Position numbers and translations under genes: made by a program. A DNA stretch of 41,420 nucleotides. Source: Ignavibacteria bacterium. Its GTDB lineage: Bacteria; Bacteroidota; Ignavibacteria; Palsa-1295. The first letter of the stretch is position 1; each line of letters begins with the position of its first letter. The DNA lies in contig JABDDM010000013.1 of NCBI GenBank assembly GCA_013287605.1, positions 1-41,420 of the forward strand, in the 5' to 3' direction. Positions 16,299 through 24,572 of this stretch are shown piece after piece. Below the pieces are notes generated by a model. It saw only the letters and a list, made by a program, of their open reading frames with translations, was not told where the DNA came from and did not search any database.

Positions 16299-17057
16299 TC
16301 AGATCCCCGCGAACCAGTCGTACCCTTCATCTTCCCAATAACCGCTCGGCTTCTGGTCCGTCACCCAAAATGAGATGATCCACTTTGCACTCTTATAGCC
16401 AAGTTTCGTCGGCATTACAATCCGCATGGGCGCGCCATGATCGAGAGTGAGTGGTGCATTGTAGGCCTCGTAACACAAGAGTGATTGTGTTTGGCGCGCA
16501 CTAGCAATATCATACGAAGTGTAGTATCCATCGGCCGAGGTGACATAGACAAATTTGCCACGAGGCTCAGCGCCTATGAGAGCAAGAAAATCGACAATTC
16601 TTGCACCACCCCATTTCGGATTAATACTCCAGCCTTCAACACAAACATGCTTCGTATTCTGCACACGCTTTGGAAGCGCTTTGATCTGCTCTAGCGAATA
16701 ACGACCGGGCTTCGCCACGAGTCCTCCAACTTCAAGCGTCCACCTCTTCTCGTCGACGAGCCGCAGATCGAGATCGTGCGGCGAATCCGTGTTAACTCTG
16801 AAATCTTTTAGGGGAGTGAGATCGGCATCCGGGAATTCCGGCGAGAGTTTATTCGGATCGAAGACGCTCGCCTGGACACGGTCGTTGAATTGCTGAACCT
16901 TCCTCAAAAACGTTTCGGTCTTTCCCTCTGGCCTAAGGTTGCAGGCACTAAGTAACGCCAAAGGAGCCAAGCGTATCAGCGTCCTTCGACTGAGCAGACT
17001 TCCTTCAGTGCCCTCAGATCGAGGCAGAATGATTCGCGCCTCTTTACCTAAACTCAT
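16299..17057 (-). CDS. Sulfite-oxidase-type molybdopterin oxidoreductase, Tat-exported
   Basis: From the ATG at 17057 the protein has 252 residues; a TTG at 17075 would add six. The N-terminus contains a twin arginine (LLSRRTLIRLAPLALLSAC), a Tat-like signal overlapping a lipobox with Cys39, so it may be exported folded and lipidated. HVCVEGWS holds Cys139, the expected molybdenum ligand, and MRIVMPTKLGYKSAKWI is the conserved C-terminal motif of the family (YedY/MsrP, SorA). No dimerisation domain is present, so it is nearer YedY in size. The cytochrome b gene follows immediately. Substrate (sulfite, sulfoxide or other) cannot be told from sequence. Confidence 0.87.
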   Translation of the reverse strand: MSLGKEARIILPRSEGTEGSLLSRRTLIRLAPLALLSACNLRPEGKTETFLRKVQQFNDRVQASVFDPNKLSPEFPDADLTPLKDFRVNTDSPHDLDLRLVDEKRWTLEVGGLVAKPGRYSLEQIKALPKRVQNTKHVCVEGWSINPKWGGARIVDFLALIGAEPRGKFVYVTSADGYYTSYDIASARQTQSLLCYEAYNAPLTLDHGAPMRIVMPTKLGYKSAKWIISFWVTDQKPSGYWEDEGYDWFAGI

Positions 17058-17111
17058 TGCTAAGTAGTGCGACAATTATACAAAGCACCCTTTACAATAA
17101 TACGCCTGTTC

Positions 17112-17119
17112 CAAAGATA
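17112..17119 (-). promoter_or_regulatory. TAnnTTTG -7-like box before the molybdoenzyme gene
   Basis: The minus strand reads TATCTTTG, matching TAnnTTTG, 54 bases before the ATG at 17057. No TTTG lies at the standard upstream spacing, so it is a candidate only. Confidence 0.3.
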
Positions 17120-17155
17120 ATGGATTGAGAAACGACCGATCCGACGAACGAAGAA

Positions 17156-19657
17156 TCAGTTGCGATAGTGAATTGAAACACCGAACATTCGGGGCGTTCC
17201 GTAATGCGTACCGCCAAACGTCGGTTCAAATTTGTACAAGTACTTTGTATCGAACATGTTGGTAATCGTGCCGACGACTTTGATCGGCATGCCCAGCAGC
17301 ATTTCCAAATCGGCGCCGACTGAGACATCAAACGTCATATGCGGCGCCACCGATTTGTCCGGCGAGCCAGCAATATCGCTTTTCAGGTTGAGCATATTGA
17401 TGACATCCTGACTGTATCCACGCCGCAGAAGTTCGGCTTTTGATCCTGCCTCATCGGGGCCTTTGCCTGTGCTATCAACCAAATCGAACGGAAGACCCGA
17501 ATCGAATCTACCGCCGAGCACTACGAAGATTCCCAAAGGAAGTGTGTACTGCAATAACAGAGTGCCAGCAAGCAATTCATTTTGTTCTGTATTGAACTGA
17601 GTTTCGCCAGCGAACGAATGGCTGTATCTATCCCCCTCTTCACCAAGGATGAGTCCAGCACCGAACGGCGAACTTCCGTCCGAGGGAATGATACCTCGTG
17701 AACTCGTTGTGGTCAGGCTTAGATAAGCGCTCAGATTATTCCAGTCATGTAATCGAACTTGTAGTTCGCCGCCTTTGACGATCCCCTGTTTGAGATTCAC
17801 GGGAAAGATCACGCCTGAATTTCCGAGTTCAACATTCACGAGAAAATTGTCGATCAGCTTTACGTAACCGGCAAGATCGAAGCTCAGATAATCGTTGAGT
17901 TTATAAGCAGCGCCTAGTTCGAACACATTCTCCTTCTCCGGCTGCACATGTGTTGAGACATTGCCTTGATCGGGAGCGGTGAGTCGTGCGGCTGCAGTCG
18001 AACTTGAGACAAGGATATTTTCGAGCGGAGCGCGCATAAAAATTCTGTTATAGGATCCACGAAGCGAAAGATCCTCTGCTACCTGCCACGCCAGCCCAAT
18101 TCGAGGAGAGAAGGCTGATACATCGTCAAGCAGATTGAAGTCATCATAGCGCACTCCAAGATCGAGCGTCCAGTCATCGAGTGCGATACGGTCCTGTATG
18201 AATCCCGAAATGCGATGGCCTTTCGCCATCGTGTCCACCTTAAACGGGTGACCGCCTTTGGTGAGATCATATGGAACATAGCGCGGATTCCCGGGAAGTA
18301 CCGAGTCGGAAAGTCTGGGATCGGTGACGGCAAAACTGAGAAACTCTCCAAGGCCATAGGTTTCATAGCCGACTCCCGCTTTGAAATCGTTCGGATGCCC
18401 GAGCCAATTTGTCTTCAATGAAAAATCCAGATCACCACCGAACGAAGTATCACCTCGATCGCCACCGACGAAGAGCCGTTCGTTCTGGCGCGCCGTTGTG
18501 TCATCTTTTGCAGTCAGAATGTCTCTCAGTCCATTGCTGCGCAAACTTGCAGTTGCAGCATGGGTGTATCCGAGAACACTCAGTTGCGAAGCTGGATCGA
18601 GCGCGAAGTTTACTCTCGCTCCTATCGTGTGGTCATTGATCGTCTGGCTCTGGTCCTGCTTGCTTGTGTCACTTCTGTTTGGAATACCAAAGGTTGTTGA
18701 GTTAAAGCTTCCAAGAAGGACGACATCGATCGCATCCGTCACGATTCCGTTGATCTTTCCGAAGTAATGCGTTGAAGTGCCATTCGCATGGATCGGATCA
18801 AAACTGGATATGGGATCAAGGTAGCGGCTGGAGGCGCTGTTCGAGTATCCGAAATAGAGTGCTGCGCGACCTGCGATATTCCCACCGACATCAAGCGTTT
18901 CGTCGGTCGAACCAAAACTTCCGTACGTGTAACTTGCGCCGCCGAACATCGGCTTGTCGAATCCAGATTTGCTTGTGATCGCAAGCACTGCCGAAGTTGC
19001 AACCCCATATTGTGCACTCAACCCACCTTGCAAGACGTCCATCGACTCTATCACATTGGCGTCAACAAGCGGCGCATAGACGCGCGACTTATTGAGTGTC
19101 ACCGGAATTCCATCGATAATGTATTGCACCTGCGCATCTTCGCCTCGCACGTGCAGTCGCCCATCTTCATCGGGCACGAAGCCTGGAGTATTGAGCAGAA
19201 CCTGTTCGATCCGCCTGGCTTCGGTTGTTATCGGCACCGACTCGATCATTCGCCGCGGAACAAACGTATGCGTGGCAGGCTGACGTTCTTCAAGAGGAGA
19301 GGCGGAGACCTCGATCTCAGAACTCTTATACACCCGCAACGAATCGAAGCTGAGATAAACGGGAATACCCGAACTGATAGTCACTCGTTTAAGACCAAGG
19401 AGTGCAGTGTCAGAAATCAACACCACATCATAGGTAGCGAGCGGAACATTGCGAAGAACGAACGAACCATCGTGTTCGGGCGTGGTAATTTTGACTACTG
19501 AATTACTCGTCACCTCCACCAGTCGGACTTGAAGATTCGAGGCATCAGGTGTCCCCTTGATCCGGCCCTTTATCGTTCCGCTTGTTTGCTGCGCGTTTGC
19601 TGAGCCAATATTACAGAGAAGACACAGACTCAAAATCGAAAAGATTCGAAGGAGCAT
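17156..19657 (-). CDS. TonB-dependent outer-membrane receptor, with carboxypeptidase-regulatory-like N-terminus
   Basis: An 833-residue protein. Residues 1-22 are a signal peptide ending ANA. Residues about 28-108 form a CarboxypepD-regulatory-like beta domain (GTIKGRIKG and FVLRNVPLATYDVVLI). A plug follows, with RGEDAQVQYIIDGIPV and the SMDVLQGGLSAQYGVAT segment, then a long beta-barrel. The last residues (GVSIHYRN) lack the usual terminal aromatic. Receptors of this class import chelated metals, vitamins or glycans; nothing here identifies the ligand. It is 96 bases from the second receptor gene upstream. Confidence 0.9.
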   Translation of the reverse strand: MLLRIFSILSLCLLCNIGSANAQQTSGTIKGRIKGTPDASNLQVRLVEVTSNSVVKITTPEHDGSFVLRNVPLATYDVVLISDTALLGLKRVTISSGIPVYLSFDSLRVYKSSEIEVSASPLEERQPATHTFVPRRMIESVPITTEARRIEQVLLNTPGFVPDEDGRLHVRGEDAQVQYIIDGIPVTLNKSRVYAPLVDANVIESMDVLQGGLSAQYGVATSAVLAITSKSGFDKPMFGGASYTYGSFGSTDETLDVGGNIAGRAALYFGYSNSASSRYLDPISSFDPIHANGTSTHYFGKINGIVTDAIDVVLLGSFNSTTFGIPNRSDTSKQDQSQTINDHTIGARVNFALDPASQLSVLGYTHAATASLRSNGLRDILTAKDDTTARQNERLFVGGDRGDTSFGGDLDFSLKTNWLGHPNDFKAGVGYETYGLGEFLSFAVTDPRLSDSVLPGNPRYVPYDLTKGGHPFKVDTMAKGHRISGFIQDRIALDDWTLDLGVRYDDFNLLDDVSAFSPRIGLAWQVAEDLSLRGSYNRIFMRAPLENILVSSSTAAARLTAPDQGNVSTHVQPEKENVFELGAAYKLNDYLSFDLAGYVKLIDNFLVNVELGNSGVIFPVNLKQGIVKGGELQVRLHDWNNLSAYLSLTTTSSRGIIPSDGSSPFGAGLILGEEGDRYSHSFAGETQFNTEQNELLAGTLLLQYTLPLGIFVVLGGRFDSGLPFDLVDSTGKGPDEAGSKAELLRRGYSQDVINMLNLKSDIAGSPDKSVAPHMTFDVSVGADLEMLLGMPIKVVGTITNMFDTKYLYKFEPTFGGTHYGTPRMFGVSIHYRN

Positions 19658-19673
19658 GGTGAAGTTGCGCGAC

Positions 19674-19697
19674 TGAATGACGTCAAGACTTCATTCA
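19674..19697. other. Small inverted repeat between the two receptor genes
   Basis: TGAATGA at 19674-19680 pairs perfectly with TCATTCA at 19691-19697 around a 10-base loop. It lies just upstream of the downstream receptor's ATG, so it could be part of its leader or a binding site. Confidence 0.35.
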
Positions 19698-19701
19698 AGA
19701 C

Positions 19702-19724
19702 AGGAACGTGATTAAGTCGTTCCT
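19702..19724 (-). terminator. Hairpin after the second TonB receptor gene
   Basis: AGGAACG (19702-19708) and CGTTCCT (19718-19724) form a perfect 7-base stem with a 9-base loop, 30 bases after the receptor stop on the minus strand. No T-run follows, so it may be a weak terminator or a processing/stability hairpin before the next receptor gene. Confidence 0.35.
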
Positions 19725-19753
19725 CCTATTGCCGAATCAGGAAAACTGGGATG

Positions 19754-22045
19754 TCAAAACAATAGATCGTAGATGAGTCTTATGCCGCGCGCGGGTTGAG
19801 GCAAAAACTGGTGGAATACCGAAAGATGATCGAAGTAGCGTTGATTCAAGAGGTTATCGCAATGCAGCCCGATTGTATGCGCGGCACTCCCAGTCGTTAA
19901 TCGCACGCCAACACCCAGATTTACGATGCCATAACCCGCGGTAGGCGTTTCACCCAAGCCGACGCGGTCCTGGCTCGCTGTCAAACGCCACTCAAGCAGC
20001 GCCCCAAATGTGTTGTCCTGATAATTGAACCGAAGCAGTCCCTTCATCGGAGGAGTGAAAGGAAGTGGTTGTGTGCTGTCTCGTACTGCTGTGGCATTTA
20101 CGTAATCCATATTCGCGGTCACGGAGAAATGCTGGATGAGTTCAACCGTTGTACTCACTTCGAACCCATACAATCGCGCATCCGTCTGTGCGAATTTTCT
20201 GATCGGGTAGCGTGGCGTTGAGGTGGTGTCTATAGGGCCAGGAAAATAGCTATAGATGTAATTGGTAATGAGATTCAAGTACGGCGAAACCGAAAAGGAA
20301 AACCGCTCAAATTGTCCGCGCAGTGAAACATCCAAGCCAACGCCTGTTTCGGGTACCAAGCTTGGATCTCCGGTAATAAATGAGGCACTCGCATCATCGG
20401 GACCAAATCCGAATAGCTCCTGAACCGTTGGGGGACGGAATGAGCGTGCTGCACTAATAGATGCTGTCAATTCACTCGTGAGTTTCTGGACAATGCCCAA
20501 CGATCCTGTGACTGCGTTCGCCGTACGCGACGTGTCGGAAGTTTGGAATGCCGCGATTGCCGAATTCGGAGCGGGATTCGTTTTGATTCGATCAAAATCA
20601 TATCGCACACCACCCTGCAGGCGCGTGTTTTCGCTTACGAAATATTCCTCATAAACATAACCTGCGAGATTCGTTGTAAGCGAATTTGGACCAAGAGGCT
20701 GCGGACCATCAAGCGTCAGATTGTCAACATTTGCGAATAGCCCGAGCGTACCCTGCCAGGCATCCATACGCTGCTGCACAAACTGCAGGTTTGTATTGTA
20801 CCCATTTTGATGAAAGCTATTTTGCTCGAATTCCGAAACTACTCCGTTTGTATCCTCCAGTGTAGGATGCTCGGAGTGCAGGTAGTCAACGATATTTGAA
20901 TTGAGTCGTAGCTGACGAATGAATGATCCATTGATATCGAAGATCCCACGCAGCTCGATCGCGAATTTCTCCTGCTGAATCCTTGAAGTCGTCGGAGACT
21001 TGTAAACCAGCTCTGCAGGATCTCCCGGAATTCCATAATTCATTTGGTAGTGCTTCCCGCCGATGCCAATCATTCCAAAATCACCTTGATACGAATACCC
21101 AATGCCTTCTTCGGAGGTGCGACTGAACGATTGAGGAATCGTATCAAGCTGGTAGGTATGGGGAGGGGTTTGCGAGGGATCTGTATAAGTCCCCTCTGGA
21201 ATTTTGATCGCATCGGAATGCGCACCACCCGCAGAGATACTAAAGGCATGACCCCCGCTGCTAAAGACGGTGTTGAAGAATCCTGAGTAGAGATTGCTTA
21301 CAGTGTTACCGGTCGCGGATACTCTTCCGGAGATCCCGTCGGCGGCGGCTGTCGGAATCGTGTTTGTAATCACGTTGACAAGACCGCCGATGGCGTTCGC
21401 TCCAAACATGAGGCTCGAGGGACCGCGCACCACTTCAATCTCGGAAATAGCTTCGGTCTCGATCGGGACTGCATGCGCTGGGTCAAATGTGGAGAGATCC
21501 GCGGTACGGAGTCCATTCTCCAGAATCAACACTTCATTGTTGGACAAGCCTCGAAGGATTGGCCGTGCTGGTGCCGATCCGTTGTAGCGCACTGCCACTC
21601 CCGGCAGATCGCTGATCTCCTCGGCAAAACTCGAACCCGGGCTTTGATGCAATTCAATTCTGGACTTAGAATCTACAGATTGATAGAGATCTTGTGCATC
21701 AGGCATTGCAGAGACGACCACCTCCTCGCCCTGGATTGCCGATTCCTTGAGTGAGAAAGAAACTTCTGTGGTGCCGGACGATACCTGAACCGATTGTTTC
21801 GCCGAGGCATAGCCGATCATGCGAACGAAGACTGTGTATGTTCCGCTTGGGACGTTCGTAAAGAGAAATTCGCCCTGGGCATCGGTGAGTGTTGCGCGTT
21901 CCAGCTCGAGAATACGCACCGTAGCGCCGACGACCTTGTCACCGCTCTTAACGACCCCATGTATTGCGCCACCGGCAGCTAAAGTTTTAAGAGGACTAAA
22001 AAGAAGAAAAGCCGAGAAAAGAACAAGCGAAATTGTAATTCTCAT
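19754..22045 (-). CDS. TonB-dependent receptor, ZnuD-like layout
   Basis: A 763-residue outer-membrane receptor. A signal peptide (residues 1-23) precedes a CarboxypepD-regulatory-like domain (about 27-105: DAQGEFLFTNVPSGTYTVFV). The plug carries RPILRGLSNNEVLILENG and IEVVRGPSSLMFGANAIGG, and the barrel ends in LIYDLLF with the terminal Phe recognised by the Bam machinery. Barrel features such as QMNYGIPG are reminiscent of the ZnuD zinc-receptor group, but the His-rich loop of ZnuD is not visible, so the ligand is uncertain. It has a long, structured upstream region (22046-22493) and is the first gene after the histidine kinase. Confidence 0.88.
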   Translation of the reverse strand: MRITISLVLFSAFLLFSPLKTLAAGGAIHGVVKSGDKVVGATVRILELERATLTDAQGEFLFTNVPSGTYTVFVRMIGYASAKQSVQVSSGTTEVSFSLKESAIQGEEVVVSAMPDAQDLYQSVDSKSRIELHQSPGSSFAEEISDLPGVAVRYNGSAPARPILRGLSNNEVLILENGLRTADLSTFDPAHAVPIETEAISEIEVVRGPSSLMFGANAIGGLVNVITNTIPTAAADGISGRVSATGNTVSNLYSGFFNTVFSSGGHAFSISAGGAHSDAIKIPEGTYTDPSQTPPHTYQLDTIPQSFSRTSEEGIGYSYQGDFGMIGIGGKHYQMNYGIPGDPAELVYKSPTTSRIQQEKFAIELRGIFDINGSFIRQLRLNSNIVDYLHSEHPTLEDTNGVVSEFEQNSFHQNGYNTNLQFVQQRMDAWQGTLGLFANVDNLTLDGPQPLGPNSLTTNLAGYVYEEYFVSENTRLQGGVRYDFDRIKTNPAPNSAIAAFQTSDTSRTANAVTGSLGIVQKLTSELTASISAARSFRPPTVQELFGFGPDDASASFITGDPSLVPETGVGLDVSLRGQFERFSFSVSPYLNLITNYIYSYFPGPIDTTSTPRYPIRKFAQTDARLYGFEVSTTVELIQHFSVTANMDYVNATAVRDSTQPLPFTPPMKGLLRFNYQDNTFGALLEWRLTASQDRVGLGETPTAGYGIVNLGVGVRLTTGSAAHTIGLHCDNLLNQRYFDHLSVFHQFLPQPARGIRLIYDLLF

Positions 22046-22061
22046 TAGGTAGTATTGTGAA

Positions 22062-22082
22062 CAGTGCCCTCCGCAGGCACTG
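22062..22082 (-). promoter_or_regulatory. Leader hairpin before the receptor start codon
   Basis: CAGTGCC at 22062-22068 pairs perfectly with GGCACTG at 22076-22082 around a 7-base loop. On the mRNA strand an alternative hairpin, CCGCA-GTGCC-TGCGG, shares bases with it, so the two are mutually exclusive. GGAGG lies in the shared region but about 22 bases from the ATG, too far for ordinary ribosome binding. A switch or attenuator is possible; only the pairing is seen. Confidence 0.4.
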
Positions 22083-22166
22083 CGGCGAAAACATGCGCTA
22101 CTAAATTACCGCTTTAGAGATAAGAATGGAATTAGAAACAGATGAGAAAACTCTTATCAAATTTGA

Positions 22167-22182
22167 GTGACGTTGGTGACGT
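22167..22182. repeat. Tandem GTGACGT repeat
   Basis: GTGACGT occurs at 22167-22173 and again at 22176-22182, a 9-base period, directly beside the 18-base dispersed motif. It could be a regulator half-site array upstream of the receptor gene. Confidence 0.4.
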
Positions 22183-22183
22183 G

Positions 22184-22201
22184 TGTGAAAACTTTTTTCA
22201 T
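22184..22201 (-). repeat. Copy C of the 18-base dispersed motif, inverted
   Basis: On the minus strand this reads ATGAAAAAAGTTTTCACA, identical over all 18 bases to copy B at 1628-1645, 20.5 kb away. Copies A and C also share a following CAC. Confidence 0.65.
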
Positions 22202-22493
22202 GAACTTTGCTCTTTTTTGTTCATTTTGAAGGGTTGGTTGTTCGGAATTCATGATTGACACTTTTCTTTGTGAAATAGTCCGGCTCATCATTGAGCGCGC
22301 TCTTGTAATGATTCCGGAAGGTTTTCTCACTATCAGCGATGCTTTACTTTTTGAAATGTAGGGAGCCTCAAGGGCCAGTTTAGGAACAATTTATCTGGAC
22401 ATAATAAAACAAAAAATAGTGTAAAAATAGTTCCAATTATGTCGAGAATTTGACCCATTTTTCCCTGTGGATGGCGACACCTACCTAGTCCGC

Positions 22494-23867
22494 TTACGAG
22501 AAAATCAGCTCGACGATTGTTCCCTTACCCAATGTAGATTCGATCTCGATCCCGAATCCATACTCATCGGCGATCGATCTAACAATCGCAAGTCCAAGCC
22601 CGACACCGCCAAAGCGCCTGGTGCGTGCGCGTTCGGTGCGGTAGAATCGATCGAAGATGTATGGAAGATCGGACTCGGCGATTCCTGGGCCGTTATCCTC
22701 GACGATCAGACTCGGATGACCACCTCGCGACTTCAAGTCTACTCGTACCGTCCCGCCGACTTCAGAATAGACAATCGCATTGTGAACAAGATTATCGATC
22801 ATCCGCTCAAGGCGATCTGGCTCTGCATGTGCGTGAAGCGAAGGTTCAATTGACGCAATAATCTCCACTGAGTTGCTCTGGGCGAGCGGCTGAAGCCGAT
22901 CCAGCACGCGTTGCAGCGCCCCACTCAGATCGGCGATAGGTACCTCACGAGCGGCAGCTCCATCGAGATCCGCCAACAAGAGTAGATCCTGCACGATAAC
23001 GATCAGTCGTTCTACTTCTTCAAGATTGCTTTGATAGATGTGGTAACTTGCTTCGTCCGGCGAAGCAAGCCGGAGTTCAACCTCAAGCTCGCCTTTGAGA
23101 ACGGTAAGCGGTGTGCGGAGTTCGTGCGCGGCGTCGGCGGTGAATGTCTTAAGCTTGGCGATGCTTGAGTCGCGTTCAGCGATGAGCCGATTAACGGCTG
23201 TGGCTAGCACGGCAACTTCGGTTACATGATGCGGCACAGGCAATAGTGGTGCCGTTATTCCCGATGATCCAGCAACTTCTAGTTGACGAGCGCCTTTTAT
23301 GAGCAAACGAATCGGTGCCAGCGAAAGTCCGGCCACAAAATATCCAAGTGCCGCCGAACCTACAATGCCGATCAACAGGAGAACGATGAAGGTTCGAAGA
23401 ATGGCATCCTCTGCCTCACTAATAACAGCAAGATCGAATGTAGCGATAGCGACATGGCTGCCTGTTGAAACGGAAAGTGCGCGATACGTTCGGTCTTTAC
23501 CTCGAACGTTTAGTGCGCGTCCTTGCTCAGTGAGCAATGCATGGTGCTCATAAGGAGAAAGTATGACGTTCGGATGATCCGCCCACAGAAGACTCGAGTC
23601 GCCAGCATGAGTGTAGATGGCAAGCTCGAGACGAGCTTCGCCAATCGAGCGGTGCTGTGCGACGATCTGAGCAGTGTCAGGTACACGAGCGTGTTCAAGT
23701 GCAAAAAGGATCGCTCGCAATTGATCTCGTGCCTCGTTATCTGCTCGTGAGAGGAGTGCGTGTTCAATGGCAAAATAACTTCCCAGTGCGAACAAAGTGA
23801 TGAGGAGCGTGAATGTTGCAGCGATAAACACTGCCGTCCTTGCACGGAGGCTGTACGGGCGCTTCAC
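22494..23867 (-). CDS. Sensor histidine kinase
   Basis: A 457-residue inner-membrane kinase from a GTG start. Transmembrane segments at about 11-36 and 157-180 bracket a ~120-residue periplasmic sensor domain, followed by a HAMP linker (about 181-235). The phospho-acceptor is His248 in ADAAHELRTPLTVLKGELE; the N box (DNLVHNAIVYS), G1 (VEDNGPGI), F (FDRFYR) and G2 (GGVGLGLAIV) motifs of the ATP-binding domain follow. Architecture is that of OmpR-partner kinases such as CusS/QseC. The GTG overlaps the regulator's stop (GTGA). The signal is unknown; the adjacent receptor and secreted protein genes suggest envelope or nutrient sensing. Confidence 0.93.
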   Translation of the reverse strand: MKRPYSLRARTAVFIAATFTLLITLFALGSYFAIEHALLSRADNEARDQLRAILFALEHARVPDTAQIVAQHRSIGEARLELAIYTHAGDSSLLWADHPNVILSPYEHHALLTEQGRALNVRGKDRTYRALSVSTGSHVAIATFDLAVISEAEDAILRTFIVLLLIGIVGSAALGYFVAGLSLAPIRLLIKGARQLEVAGSSGITAPLLPVPHHVTEVAVLATAVNRLIAERDSSIAKLKTFTADAAHELRTPLTVLKGELEVELRLASPDEASYHIYQSNLEEVERLIVIVQDLLLLADLDGAAAREVPIADLSGALQRVLDRLQPLAQSNSVEIIASIEPSLHAHAEPDRLERMIDNLVHNAIVYSEVGGTVRVDLKSRGGHPSLIVEDNGPGIAESDLPYIFDRFYRTERARTRRFGGVGLGLAIVRSIADEYGFGIEIESTLGKGTIVELIFS

Positions 23868-24562
23868 AACGAATCGATCGGCGGAGCAGTAGCCCTTAGC
23901 ATGTACCCAACGCCGCGCACGGTTTGGATGAGCGTTTCTGGAAATCCAGTATCCATTTTTCTGCGTAAATACATCACATATACTTCCACAACATTCGTCT
24001 CACGTTCGAACTGCTCGTTCCACACTTCCTCACCGATGCGAGCTCGCGTTACAACTGCTTCGGGATTTCGCATGAGCAATTCCAGCAACGCATACTCTCG
24101 TTGTGTTAACTCGATTCGTTTCCCGGCACGCGTTACGGAATGCGAAGTGGCCTCCATCACCAGATCACGGTAAATGAGTTTCAGATCTTTGCGAAGCGTC
24201 TCACGGCGCCGCAGCAATGCGCGAATGCGCGCAACGAGTTCTTCGAACTGAAAAGGCTTGGGAAGATAATCGTCCGCGCCGGCCTCGAAACCAAGTAACT
24301 TATCTTTCAGACTATCGCGCGCACTTAAGATCAGCATACTGCTAACGAGCCCTTCGTCACGAAGCTTATGAATGAGCGAGACTCCATCGATCCCCGGAAG
24401 CAGGAGATCGATCGTGAGCACATCATAATTATGCATTCGCGCCATACGAAGACCGTCATCGCCGGTGGAAGCAATATCGGCTTGAAATCCTTCCGCGGTC
24501 AAACCGCGCTGGATGAACCGCGCTACTTTTGCTTCGTCTTCGATGATGAGTATCGAGCTCAA
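23864..24562 (-). CDS. OmpR/PhoB family response regulator
   Basis: I start at the TTG at 24562, which gives MSSILIIEDEAKVARFI and a normal 232-residue length; the frame extends to 24679 but only over the end of the phospholipase-D-like gene. The receiver has Glu8/Asp9, phospho-acceptor Asp52 in TIDLLLPG and Lys101 in LPKPF. The C-terminal winged helix, with LTQREYALLELLMRNPEAVVTR and TLIQTVRGVGYML, is the PhoB/OmpR type. It forms a two-component pair with the kinase gene whose start overlaps its stop. Targets are unknown; the receptor leader at 22.05-22.49 kb is a plausible candidate. Confidence 0.9.
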   Translation of the reverse strand: MSSILIIEDEAKVARFIQRGLTAEGFQADIASTGDDGLRMARMHNYDVLTIDLLLPGIDGVSLIHKLRDEGLVSSMLILSARDSLKDKLLGFEAGADDYLPKPFQFEELVARIRALLRRRETLRKDLKLIYRDLVMEATSHSVTRAGKRIELTQREYALLELLMRNPEAVVTRARIGEEVWNEQFERETNVVEVYVMYLRRKMDTGFPETLIQTVRGVGYMLRATAPPIDSL

Positions 24563-24572
24563 TTGATTCTTG

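Larger units (their letters stand above)
22046..22493 (-). promoter_or_regulatory. Structured leader and promoter region of the TonB receptor
   Basis: This AT-rich 448-base spacer separates the histidine kinase stop from the receptor ATG. It holds a hairpin 16 bases before the ATG, a tandem GTGACGTTG/GTGACGTGT repeat (22167-22184), the inverted copy of the 18-base motif (22184-22201), and GACATAAT/ATTATGTC, an 8-base inverted repeat near 22410-22450. No coding frame is convincing. I could not match any known riboswitch consensus, including cobalamin. Confidence 0.5.

Noticed and set aside
18788-19501. A 237-residue plus-strand reading frame antisense to a TonB receptor
   Set aside because: Cys/His/Arg-rich shadow composition over the conserved plug domain.
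22046-22493. A cobalamin or other known riboswitch before the TonB receptor
   Set aside because: I looked for the B12-box and other familiar consensus elements and found none; only simple hairpins are present.
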